A DNA stretch of 64,000 bases, taken from NCBI GenBank assembly GCA_025928545.1, contig JAICJH010000012.1:1-64000 (forward strand). The letters run 5' to 3'. The translations under genes were made by a program, and so were the position numbers. This document shows, piece by piece, positions 32,577 through 39,959 of this stretch. The notes under the pieces were generated by a model that was not told the DNA's origin, made no database searches, and saw nothing but the letters and a program-made list of their open reading frames with translations. Positions within the stretch are counted from its first letter, which is position 1. Every line of letters begins with the position of its first letter. The stretch is from Bryobacteraceae bacterium (GTDB lineage Bacteria > Acidobacteriota > Terriglobia > Bryobacterales > Bryobacteraceae).

Positions 32577-32939
32577 TCACATGCTCGCTCCGGTGATCTG
32601 CCCAACTGAATCAATAGCGCTCTGTATTCTTAGCCTATACTCGGCGGACTGAGCACTGGAGATCAAGACGCGCAGGAGACTCAGGGTGGCTACTGGATGA
32701 CGATCGTTTAGGTCTTCGATAGCCGCAGGGTGAGCTAGCGAGTGGCTGAGTGCCGCCAGGATCTTCTGCAATAACAACTCGTCCCCGAGCTTGGACGGAT
32801 CGAGAGTAGCAGAGATATCGGCGGCCACGCGATCCCCCATGGTCGAAAATACCCTGCAGTCAGTTCCAGTCAGGAGAAACCCCGGCCGCTGCAAATACTG
32901 TTGAACGTACGCGGATTGGCTGAGATGTCGGTCATTCAT
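32577..32939 (-). CDS. Hypothetical protein starting in the direct repeat
   Basis: A 120-residue, mostly helical protein without signal or membrane segment (ELLLQKILAALSHSLAHPAA and VATLSLLRVLISSAQSAEYR). Its first codons (ATGAATGAC) lie within the direct repeat shared with 34044-34087, directly after the Rhs-like tail. No Shine-Dalgarno. An immunity-type protein of a polymorphic-toxin module would fit the position, but no family match supports it. Confidence 0.45.
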   Translation of the reverse strand: MNDRHLSQSAYVQQYLQRPGFLLTGTDCRVFSTMGDRVAADISATLDPSKLGDELLLQKILAALSHSLAHPAAIEDLNDRHPVATLSLLRVLISSAQSAEYRLRIQSAIDSVGQITGASM

Positions 32940-32976
32940 GGCTTGCTAAACCCGCCGGTTGGCAATGTTATCCGCG
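32931..32976 (-). repeat. Direct repeat, copy 1
   Basis: TTCATGGCTTGCTAAACCC and flanking bases match 34044-34087, with 23 consecutive identical bases and then scattered differences. On the minus strand it spans the end of the Rhs-like tail (GTT TAG) and the first codons of the next gene (ATGAATGAC). Confidence 0.75.
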
Positions 32977-33062
32977 GCATACCCGTAATACTCCGTCCCG
33001 GAACCCGGTCCCGCATAATACGAAAACATCCGGTTCGACATCTCATAAGCCACCGTGCCGCC
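32946..33062 (-). pseudogene. Rhs/YD-repeat-like C-terminal remnant
   Basis: A minus-strand frame ends with VAYEMSNRMFSYYAGPGSG and TEYYGYAADNIANRRV, then TAG. The pattern (Y-x-x-x-NRM, GTEYYGYAxDN-RRV) resembles YD repeats at the end of an Rhs core. Its left part overlaps the 3' end of the gene at 33131, and no large Rhs gene lies in the window. It reads as an orphan fragment of a polymorphic toxin gene. The match is short, hence moderate confidence. Confidence 0.4.
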
Positions 33063-33130
33063 CTCGCCCGTGGGGCGGTACAAACACTGCGCCTTAAGGA
33101 AGGAAACAGGTGAAAGCCGTAGCTCTCTCA

Positions 33131-33613
33131 TCATTCGATTATGGACCCCGCGGGCACATACCGAATACGCAGGAAACGTTCGCCCGTCCATTCGAAATAA
33201 TAGGTTCCACAATTGCGATCCTCCGGGCAACCTCTGGCTATCATCAGCCGGCTCTCCGGACGATATTCGAGTTCTTCCTCGCCATTCTCATACTGTCGGC
33301 GAGTACCATAGGCCAGAACCCTAAAGGGGCTGTCGTACACTGCCCCCGTTTGCAGATTAATAATCGCAATTGAAACGCACGACGAGCCGCAACCCCACTC
33401 GGCCAGCCTATAGTGACCAGCGAAGTTTACCCCTAGCTTGGCCTCTTCGGTGATCTGAGTCCTGAAGGTTCGTTGGTATGGTGTTTTAATAATCGGGGTC
33501 GCAGGTGACCCTTTCATCCCGTCATGCACCCGATATGTTTCGAACTGCGGAATCCCACTGGCAGCAAGACCGGTGAGAGCCATCAGACCCAGGAAACAGG
33601 ATTGCAGAGTCAT
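33131..33613 (-). CDS. Conserved hypothetical secreted protein (WGCGxSC type)
   Basis: A 160-residue protein with a signal peptide (LQSCFLGLMALTGLAASG). The mature region holds GVNFAGHYRLAEWGCGSSCV, IAIINLQTGAVYDSPF, YRPESRLMIARGCPEDRNCG and YYFEWTGERFLRIRYV. Four Cys, two in CGSSC, could form disulfides. Proteins with FAGHYxxxxWGCGxxC are widespread and uncharacterised. The ATG at 33613 is chosen since the signal starts there; the frame continues 70 codons upstream without features. Confidence 0.65.
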   Translation of the reverse strand: MTLQSCFLGLMALTGLAASGIPQFETYRVHDGMKGSPATPIIKTPYQRTFRTQITEEAKLGVNFAGHYRLAEWGCGSSCVSIAIINLQTGAVYDSPFRVLAYGTRRQYENGEEELEYRPESRLMIARGCPEDRNCGTYYFEWTGERFLRIRYVPAGSIIE

Positions 33614-33823
33614 CCAAACACCATCGGATGCGGGTTCGCGGCGGGAATCACGACCTGAGGAGTTGGCCTCCTGACGGGAAACCATTGAGATTCCACGAAG
33701 CGGAAAGCGATCCCCATCCCGCGCAGCTTGTTGTATGAAGGCATCCTGCGAGACGCACAAGGCCGCACGACCGAATCGAGCGAGCGTATTAATGCGGCCT
33801 GTCGCCTTTCTCCGAAGGAGCAA

Positions 33824-34048
33824 TTAATTCGCCTTGAAAAGGTAGACATACCAATTCGTCTCCAATTGCTTGAAGACTATAGCATCTGGCAATTGATCCG
33901 CCGCCAACATGCATGTATCGAGATCAGTGTGGCACAGCGGCAAAGTACGCGATGAGTATTCAATACCTTTGTCATCGGCGTCGCGTCCATCTTTCAATCC
34001 GGGCTCAAGCCGAAACTGGACGGTTTCTGAATCACGCAGGAGAGTCAT
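33824..34048 (-). CDS. Hypothetical small protein starting in the second direct repeat
   Basis: A 74-residue frame: LLRDSETVQFRLEPGLKDGR, GIEYSSRTLPLCHTDLDTCM and LPDAIVFKQLETNWYVYLFK. Hydrophobicity and codon pattern look protein-like, with a CHTDLDTC pair. A stop codon lies just before the ATG at 34048, which itself sits in repeat copy 2. The alternative ATG at 34052 in another frame stops after six codons. No family recognised. Confidence 0.4.
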   Translation of the reverse strand: MTLLRDSETVQFRLEPGLKDGRDADDKGIEYSSRTLPLCHTDLDTCMLAADQLPDAIVFKQLETNWYVYLFKAN

Positions 34049-34087
34049 TCATGGCTTGCTAAACCCACAGGTTCGCAATGTATCAGC
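34044..34087 (-). repeat. Direct repeat, copy 2
   Basis: Second copy of the sequence at 32931-32976, in the same orientation about 1.1 kb away. The pair bounds a segment with the Rhs-like remnant and two small genes. Confidence 0.75.
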
Positions 34088-34091
34088 CTCC

Positions 34092-34352
34092 TCATCGTTT
34101 CTCCCGCTTTCCGTAGACAAAATGTTCAATCACGGTATAGAAAACAACGCCACAGATTGTTCCAGGAAGAAGCAGCAGGGCAATTAGAATCCAATGTTGT
34201 CGCGGGACTTCGAACAGATCGAGAGTCAGCGACGGAATTCCCCAGAAGATAGCCACGTTTACGAGTCGCTCGCTGAATGACATTTCCGAAAATGACAGTT
34301 TCGTTATCTTCACGCGATTGACCCATTCCGGAAAGAGACCCGTATCCAGCAC
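34092..34352 (-). CDS. Hypothetical small membrane protein
   Basis: An 86-residue protein with two hydrophobic segments (LVNVAIFWGIPSLTLDLF and HWILIALLLLPGTICGVVFY) and a basic end YGKREKR. The start is GTG at 34352; the later ATG before SFSERLVNVAIF is an alternative. It is the first gene of the minus-strand array. No family recognised. Confidence 0.45.
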   Translation of the reverse strand: MLDTGLFPEWVNRVKITKLSFSEMSFSERLVNVAIFWGIPSLTLDLFEVPRQHWILIALLLLPGTICGVVFYTVIEHFVYGKREKR

Positions 34353-34538
34353 CTGTCGCCGCAGTCATTTTTGCCGCGAAACCCGTTCACAAAAAAGTGT
34401 CGCCTCTATTTGCCTTCTAATCATCATCTTACAAAAAATCGGCCTTTTTGCCACCACCCTCATCTGCTAGAAACGAAGCATAGGAAGCAAGAGTTCGAGA
34501 AATAACGCAAGCGACAAAGACAACAAGGACGAACCAAA

Positions 34539-35249
34539 ATGCCGATATCCGAAAAACAACTAGCCGCCAACCGAGTCAACGCCCAAAAAGGCACAGGCCC
34601 CACCACCCCCGACGGCAAAAGCAAATCCTGCCAGAACGCCCGTCGTCACGGCGTCACCGCCCAGGTCACCGTCATGACCGAAGAAGGCCGCGTCCAGCAT
34701 GACGCCTTCTGCTCCAAAATGATGGCCGACCTCCAACCAGTCGGCTCCATCGAAGAATTCCTCGCCAGTTCTGTAGCAGAAGACGCCTGGCGGCTCAATT
34801 ACGCGCGCGCGCAATCCAACAACATCATTTCCCTCGGTCATTTCGATGGCACTGGCGATAACTACGACGCCCACCACCCCGAAATCAACGACGCCATCAC
34901 CGAGGCCCAGACCGTCCGCGACAACGCGAAAACCCTGGAACTCCTCTCGCTCTACGAGCAGCGCATCCACCGCTCATTCCAGAAGCATTTCGACCAGCTC
35001 CAAAAGCTCCAGGCCGAGCGCAAAGCCGAGCGCGCCAAAAAACTCGAAGAAGCCCGCCTCCTCAGTATTCTCGCCAAAGAAAGGAACTTACCGTACGATC
35101 CGGCCAAAGATGGATTCGTTTTTTCGAATGAGGAAATCGACTCTTACATCGACTTCTACCACCGCCTGAAACGCTACGGAGTCGGCCCCTCGCCGCTCGA
35201 ATTGCACAAAAAAACGTCGTCCAACCCGGCGTTGCAGAAAGCCGCCTGA
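34539..35249 (+). CDS. Conserved protein with ANRxNAQKxTGPxTPxGK N-terminus
   Basis: A 236-residue protein. The N-terminus LAANRVNAQKGTGPTTPDGK, then QNARRHGVTA, is a conserved signature of uncharacterised proteins frequent in Acidobacteriota and Planctomycetota. A coiled-coil-rich basic region follows (RSFQKHFDQLQKLQAERKAE, RAKKLEEARLL), then a C-terminal segment with YIDFYHRLKRYG. No catalytic motif is visible; a DNA-linked role is sometimes supposed from the basic N-terminus but not shown. AAGGA precedes the ATG. It marks the edge of the small-gene region. Confidence 0.75.
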   Translation: MPISEKQLAANRVNAQKGTGPTTPDGKSKSCQNARRHGVTAQVTVMTEEGRVQHDAFCSKMMADLQPVGSIEEFLASSVAEDAWRLNYARAQSNNIISLGHFDGTGDNYDAHHPEINDAITEAQTVRDNAKTLELLSLYEQRIHRSFQKHFDQLQKLQAERKAERAKKLEEARLLSILAKERNLPYDPAKDGFVFSNEEIDSYIDFYHRLKRYGVGPSPLELHKKTSSNPALQKAA

Positions 35250-35272
35250 CCAACATGCACACAACTCTCTTA

Positions 35273-35308
35273 ATCCGCGTGAATCGGCCTGAATCTGCGC
35301 CCATTCTC
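35273..35308 (+). repeat. Interspersed repeat, copy 3
   Basis: ATCCGCGTGAATCGGCCTGA followed by ATCTGCGCCCATTCTC: three degenerate units of the ATCGGCGTG family, ending in CCATTCTC as copy 1 does. Confidence 0.5.
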
Positions 35309-35312
35309 CTGC

Positions 35313-35318
35313 CATAAT
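35313..35318 (+). promoter_or_regulatory. -10 box of the acyl-CoA dehydrogenase gene
   Basis: CATAAT ends 7 nt before the GTG start at 35326, with no Shine-Dalgarno; leaderless pattern. Confidence 0.4.
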
Positions 35319-35325
35319 CAAAATC

Positions 35326-36468
35326 GTGGACTTCGAATACACTCCCGAACAGATCCAGCTCCGCCGCGAAGTACGTGAATTCGCGGCTGCCGAGATCGCT
35401 CCGCACGTCATGGAATGGGACGAAGCCCAAACCTTCCCTCTCGACGTCGTCAAGAAGCTCGGCAAGCTCGGTTACATGGGCGCCATCTTCCCCGAAGAGT
35501 ACGGAGGCGCGGGCCTGGGCTATGTCGAATACGCCATCATTATTGAAGAACTGTCGCGCGTCGATGGCTCAGTCGGCATCATCGTCGCGGCCCACACCTC
35601 GCTCTGTTCCAACCACATCAATAAGGCCGGCAATGAAGAGCAGAAGCGGAAGTATCTGCCCAAACTGGCCTCCGGTGAATGGATCGGCTGCTGGTCCCTC
35701 ACTGAAGCCGAAGCCGGCTCCGATGCCGCCGGCACCCGCACCACTGCGGTTCGCGATGGCGATCATTGGGTCGTCAACGGCCTGAAATCGTTCACTACGA
35801 ACATTCACTACGCCGACGTTTGCGTGGGCATGGCGGTCACCAACCGCAGCGCCGCCCAGCACGGCATCTCTGCCTTCATTCTGGAAAAAGGCATGCCCGG
35901 CTTTCGCCCCGGCAAGAAAGAGAACAAGCTGGGCCTGCGCGCCAGCGCTACCGGCGATGTTGTTTTCACCGACTGCCGCGTTCCCCAGTCGCAGCTCGTC
36001 GGCAAGCAGGATGAAGGTTTTGTGGATAGCCTGCGCATCCTCGATGGCGGGCGCATCTCCATCGCCGCGCTGTCGATCGGCATGGCCCAGGGCGCCTACG
36101 ATGCCGCCTTGAAATATTCCAAAGTGCGCAAGCAGTTCGGTCGCCCGATTTCGGAATTCCAGGCCATTCAGCACAAGCTGGTGGATATGGCGACGAAGCT
36201 CGATGCCTCGCGCCTCCTCACCTACCGCGCGGCGACTCTGCTCGATAAGGGCAAACGCGTCACGCGCGAATCCGCCATGGCGAAACTGTTTGCCTCGGAA
36301 AGCGCGGTCTGGATCGCGAACGAAGCCGTGCAGATTCACGGCGGCTACGGCTTCATCAAGGATTATCCGGTCGAGAAATTCTATCGCGACGTCAAGCTCT
36401 GCACCATCGGCGAAGGCACCAGCGAAATCCAGCGCCTGGTCATTGCGCGCCAGTTGTTGAAAGACTGA
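35326..36468 (+). CDS. Acyl-CoA dehydrogenase (short/branched-chain type)
   Basis: A 380-residue flavoenzyme: [82 protein letters not shown] and the closing [43 protein letters not shown]. This is the butyryl/isovaleryl-type family with the catalytic Glu in the GEGTSE region. The downstream MeaB-epimerase fusion overlaps by 1 bp (TGATG), linking it to branched-chain amino-acid or propionyl-CoA breakdown. Start is GTG. Confidence 0.9.
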   Translation: MDFEYTPEQIQLRREVREFAAAEIAPHVMEWDEAQTFPLDVVKKLGKLGYMGAIFPEEYGGAGLGYVEYAIIIEELSRVDGSVGIIVAAHTSLCSNHINKAGNEEQKRKYLPKLASGEWIGCWSLTEAEAGSDAAGTRTTAVRDGDHWVVNGLKSFTTNIHYADVCVGMAVTNRSAAQHGISAFILEKGMPGFRPGKKENKLGLRASATGDVVFTDCRVPQSQLVGKQDEGFVDSLRILDGGRISIAALSIGMAQGAYDAALKYSKVRKQFGRPISEFQAIQHKLVDMATKLDASRLLTYRAATLLDKGKRVTRESAMAKLFASESAVWIANEAVQIHGGYGFIKDYPVEKFYRDVKLCTIGEGTSEIQRLVIARQLLKD

Positions 36469-37577
36469 TGACTATGACCGCGCGCGAATTGGCACAGGCT
36501 GCCACGGCAGTGGAGAACGGCGGTGCGCTTCCCGCCGGTCTGCCCGAAGGCCACGGGCTCATCATTGGTATCACGGGCGCGCCGGGGGCAGGGAAGAGTT
36601 CGCTTGCCGATGCGCTCGTGCGGGAGATCCGGCGGCGCGGCAAAACAGTCGCGGTGGTCGCGGTCGACCCTTCCAGCCGCACCACCGGCGGCGCGATTCT
36701 GGGTGATCGAATCCGCATGCAGAGCCATCATGGCGATCCCGGAGTCTTCATCCGCTCTATGGCGACGCGCGGTGCGTCCGGCGGACTGGCGCAAACCAGC
36801 GTTCGGATGGCGCGGCTCTTTCGCGGCGCCGGTTTCGATTTCATCATCGTCGAAACCGTGGGCGCTGGACAGGATGAAATCGAGATTGCAGCCTCGGCCG
36901 ATGTCACGCTGGTCGTGCTGGTTCCCGGCATGGGCGACGAGGTTCAGGCCATCAAAGCAGGCATGATGGAGATCGCCGATATTTTCGTCATCAACAAAGC
37001 GGACCGCCCCGGCGTGGATCAAACCGCAACCGAACTCGATACCGAGCGGCCGATTTTTCGCACCGTGGCAATTGACGGCGCAGGCGTCCCGGAGTTAATG
37101 GATGCAATCGCCGGCTTCGAACCGAAGCGGCCACTGACGCCGGATCCGCAATGGAGTGTGGATCACATCGGCGTCGCGGTCCGCTCGCTGGAAGAAGCGC
37201 TCCCGTTTTACACGGAACAGCTGGGAATGAAGCTCCTCGGGCGCGAAACCGTCCTTCGGGAAAAAGTGAACGTGGCCATGCTGGACGCCGGGCCATCGAG
37301 AATCGAACTCCTCGAACCAACCGCGCCCGATTCCCCGATAGCCAAACGCGGACCCGGCCTCCATCACGTAGCCATGCGGGTGAACGACTTCGACGAAGTC
37401 ATCGCCCGCCTGAAAAAATCCGGCGCGAAAGTGCTGAACGAGCCGCGAAGAGGCGCTGGCGGACACCTCTATGTATTCATCCACCCTGGCAGCGCAGGTG
37501 GCGTACTATGGGAGATTATTCAGCACCCACACGAACTCAATCACCAACCCAATAAGGAGCAGAATTGCCAAAAATAG
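36468..37577 (+). CDS. MeaB-type GTPase fused to methylmalonyl-CoA epimerase
   Basis: A 369-residue two-domain protein. Residues 31-215 are a MeaB/ArgK G domain: Walker A GAPGAGKSS (38-45), VDPSSRTTGGAILGDRIRM, FIRSMATRGASGG, VETVGAGQ and NKAD (176-179). Residues 230-352 are a glyoxalase-fold methylmalonyl-CoA epimerase, with likely metal ligands His233, Glu280 or Gln nearby, His300 and Glu349. MeaB protects methylmalonyl-CoA mutase and gates its B12 cofactor; the epimerase makes the mutase's R-substrate. The helical arms flanking the G domain in free-standing MeaB are short or missing. It is coupled to the acyl-CoA dehydrogenase; no mutase gene is in the window. Confidence 0.9.
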   Translation: MTMTARELAQAATAVENGGALPAGLPEGHGLIIGITGAPGAGKSSLADALVREIRRRGKTVAVVAVDPSSRTTGGAILGDRIRMQSHHGDPGVFIRSMATRGASGGLAQTSVRMARLFRGAGFDFIIVETVGAGQDEIEIAASADVTLVVLVPGMGDEVQAIKAGMMEIADIFVINKADRPGVDQTATELDTERPIFRTVAIDGAGVPELMDAIAGFEPKRPLTPDPQWSVDHIGVAVRSLEEALPFYTEQLGMKLLGRETVLREKVNVAMLDAGPSRIELLEPTAPDSPIAKRGPGLHHVAMRVNDFDEVIARLKKSGAKVLNEPRRGAGGHLYVFIHPGSAGGVLWEIIQHPHELNHQPNKEQNCQK

Positions 37578-38422
37578 GCGTAATCGGCGGCAGCGGTCTC
37601 TACTCGATGCCGGGCTTTACCGAACAAAAAGAAGTCACGATGGACACCCCTTTCGGTAAGCCATCGGACAACTATATCGTCGGCCAGCTCGAAGGCAAGG
37701 AAGTAGCCTTTCTGGCGCGCCACGGCCGGGGTCACCGCATCTCCCCCTCGGAACTGAACTTCCGCGCCAACATCTATGGGATGAAAGCTCTGGGCGTCGA
37801 ACGGATCGTTTCGCTCAGCGCGGTGGGCTCGCTTAAAGAGGAACACCGCCCCCTCGATTTCGTCATCCCCGATCAGTTCGTGGACCGCACGCGCGGCCGA
37901 ATTTCCACCTTCTTCGGAGAAGGCTTGGTCGCGCACGTCAGTTTCGCAGATCCCGTCTGTCCGCAACTCGCGGTCACCGTCGATACGGCCTGCAAAACCG
38001 CCGGCGTCAATGTGAAAAAAGGTGGCAACTACATCTGCATGGAAGGCCCGATGTTCTCCACCAAAGCCGAATCGAATCTCTATCGCTCCTGGGGGATGGA
38101 CGTCATTGGAATGACCAATCTTCAGGAAGCCAAGCTCGCCCGCGAAGCCGAAATCTGTTACGTAACGGTTGCGATGGTGACCGATTACGATTGCTGGCAC
38201 TCGGAACACGACGCCGTGGAAGTCACCGACATCATTCGCGTGCTCACCGAAAACGCAGCCAATGCCTGCCGCGCGGTGGCGGAGGCTGTGCGCGCGATGC
38301 CTTCCGAACGCGCCTGCAAGTGCGGTTCGTCATTGCAGCACGCGCTGATCACCGACAAGAAACTGGTGCCCCCGGACATCATCAGGAAGCTGGAGCCGAT
38401 TGTCGGCAAGTACTTCCAGTAA
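37565..38422 (+). CDS. mtnP: S-methyl-5'-thioadenosine phosphorylase
   Basis: A 285-residue purine phosphorylase of the MTAP/PNP family: IGVIGGSGLYSMPG, FLARHGRGHRISPSELNFRANIYGMKALGVERI, CMEGPMFSTKAES, DVIGMTNLQEAKLAREAEICYVTVAMVTDYDCWH with the base-binding Asp. It splits methylthioadenosine into adenine and methylthioribose-1-phosphate in methionine salvage. The start is TTG at 37565 with AAGGAG upstream; it overlaps the previous gene by 13 bp. Confidence 0.9.
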   Translation: MPKIGVIGGSGLYSMPGFTEQKEVTMDTPFGKPSDNYIVGQLEGKEVAFLARHGRGHRISPSELNFRANIYGMKALGVERIVSLSAVGSLKEEHRPLDFVIPDQFVDRTRGRISTFFGEGLVAHVSFADPVCPQLAVTVDTACKTAGVNVKKGGNYICMEGPMFSTKAESNLYRSWGMDVIGMTNLQEAKLAREAEICYVTVAMVTDYDCWHSEHDAVEVTDIIRVLTENAANACRAVAEAVRAMPSERACKCGSSLQHALITDKKLVPPDIIRKLEPIVGKYFQ

Positions 38423-39542
38423 GCTGTTGGCCGCCATCCGGCGAGGTGAAACGCCGCCGGTGCGCGAGGTCTTCGAAGCGGGTGAAACCTGCCCCGGAGA
38501 ATTCTTCCGCGATGTGATCGAGCCGCTGGGCGATTCGTTCGATCCCGCCCAGGCCGCCGCGTACGAGCAGTTGATGCAGGCGTGGATTCCGCCGCATGTA
38601 ACGGCCGCTCCGGTGATTCCGGCTCGCGTCGAAACGGTCTACGTGCTGTCGCGGGTGACTTTGGGCGCCGATATCAAGATCGTCAGCCCGATGCTGGCGG
38701 CCATGAAGGAACGGTTCCCCGCGGCGCGAGTCGTCTTCGTGGCGAATCGGAAATCGGCCGAACTTTTCGAGGCCGACCCGCGTATCGCGCATTTGAATGC
38801 GGAGTATCCGCGTTCGGGACCGGTCAGCCGGCGGGTGGCTTTCGCGGAGGAGTTGCGTTCGATGCTCTCGGACGAAAACGCCATCGTGCTCGATCCGGAT
38901 TCGCGGATGACGCAGCTGGGCCTGATCCCGGTTTGCCCGCCGGAGCGCTGCTTTCACTTTCCAAGCCGCACCGTCGGCGGTGAAGGTGGCGACAACCTGA
39001 CGGACCTGGTCCGCGGCTGGCTCCGGTCGACGTTCGGTGTCGATGCGTCGGCTTATATCGCTCCGCGCATGGAGCCGCTGCCTGGAAGCGGAACGCGGGC
39101 GGCGGTGAGTTTTGGAGTGGGCGAGAACGAAGCCAAACGCGTCGGTGGCGATTTTGAAGCGCGCGTGATTGAGACGCTGGGCCTGTTTTTCGATACCGTC
39201 TGGGTGGATCGCGGTGTCGGTGGCGAGGAAGCCCGGCGCGTGACTGCCGCGGTGGAGGAGTCTTTGCTGGCGGATCGTGTGCGGTTTTGGGAAGGAGGTT
39301 TTGCCGGCTTTGCGTCGATTATTTCGCAAAGCGATCAGTACGTGGGCTACGATTCTGCCGGTCAGCATGCCGCCGCGGCGGCCGGAGTTCCGGTGATTTC
39401 GATTTTCGCGGGGGCGCCTTGGGAGCGTTTCCGGCAGCGCTGGAAAGCCGCCGGACCGGGCCAAATCAGCTGCATCGTTGCCGACGGAATGTCATCTGAA
39501 GAGGTATTGGACGAGTTTGTAACGTGTATGCCGGTAGGCTAA
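38400..39542 (+). CDS. GT9-like (heptosyltransferase-type) glycosyltransferase
   Basis: A 380-residue protein with a two-lobed GT-B-like layout: VYVLSRVTLGADIKIVSPMLAAMKERFPAARVVFVANRKSAELF in the first half and FAGFASIISQSDQYVGYDSAGQHAAAAAGVPVISIFAGAPWERFRQRW in the second. The latter matches the donor-site region of glycosyltransferase family 9 (LPS heptosyltransferases). The acceptor is unknown and some family members are inactive. The start is TTG at 38400 with GGAG 4 nt upstream, overlapping mtnP by 23 bp; TTG at 38427 is an alternative. Confidence 0.6.
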   Translation: MSASTSSKLLAAIRRGETPPVREVFEAGETCPGEFFRDVIEPLGDSFDPAQAAAYEQLMQAWIPPHVTAAPVIPARVETVYVLSRVTLGADIKIVSPMLAAMKERFPAARVVFVANRKSAELFEADPRIAHLNAEYPRSGPVSRRVAFAEELRSMLSDENAIVLDPDSRMTQLGLIPVCPPERCFHFPSRTVGGEGGDNLTDLVRGWLRSTFGVDASAYIAPRMEPLPGSGTRAAVSFGVGENEAKRVGGDFEARVIETLGLFFDTVWVDRGVGGEEARRVTAAVEESLLADRVRFWEGGFAGFASIISQSDQYVGYDSAGQHAAAAAGVPVISIFAGAPWERFRQRWKAAGPGQISCIVADGMSSEEVLDEFVTCMPVG

Positions 39543-39555
39543 CATTGGAGGATAA

Positions 39556-39957
39556 ATGCATCTGGATATTCAGCAGCGCGACCGGGAAGGTGTCATTGTC
39601 CTCGATCTGAAAGGCCGGCTCGTCGCGGGTGACGAAGTCGCGGCATTTCGGACGATGGTGGAACAGCTTGCTCAGACGGACGCGCCGCGGATCATCCTCA
39701 ACCTGCATGCGGTCGATTACATCGACAGTCTCGGGTTGGGCACTATGGTCATGTGCTACACCCGCCTCCAGAAAGTGGGCGGAGTGGCCAAGCTGTCGCG
39801 GCTGAACCGTCGCAATCTGGAATTGTTGCTGCTGACGAAAATCGATACGATTTTCGAAGTCTTCGACGATGAAACCGAAGCCGTCAACAGCTTTTTCCCG
39901 GAACGCGAAATTCGCCGGTTCGATATCCTGGATTTCGTCCAGAACCTGAAAAAGTAG
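39556..39957 (+). CDS. STAS-domain anti-sigma factor antagonist
   Basis: A 133-residue SpoIIAA/RsbV-like protein: VIVLDLKGRLVAGDEVAAFRTMVEQL, RIILNLHAVDYIDSLGLGTMV with the phosphorylatable Ser in DSLGLG, and AKLSRLNRRNLELLLLTKIDTIFEVFDDETEAV. Such proteins release sigma factors from anti-sigma kinases when dephosphorylated. No kinase partner is nearby. GGAGG lies about 6 nt before the ATG. It converges with ftsZ; only 2 bp separate the stop codons. Confidence 0.85.
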   Translation: MHLDIQQRDREGVIVLDLKGRLVAGDEVAAFRTMVEQLAQTDAPRIILNLHAVDYIDSLGLGTMVMCYTRLQKVGGVAKLSRLNRRNLELLLLTKIDTIFEVFDDETEAVNSFFPEREIRRFDILDFVQNLKK

Positions 39958-39959
39958 CT

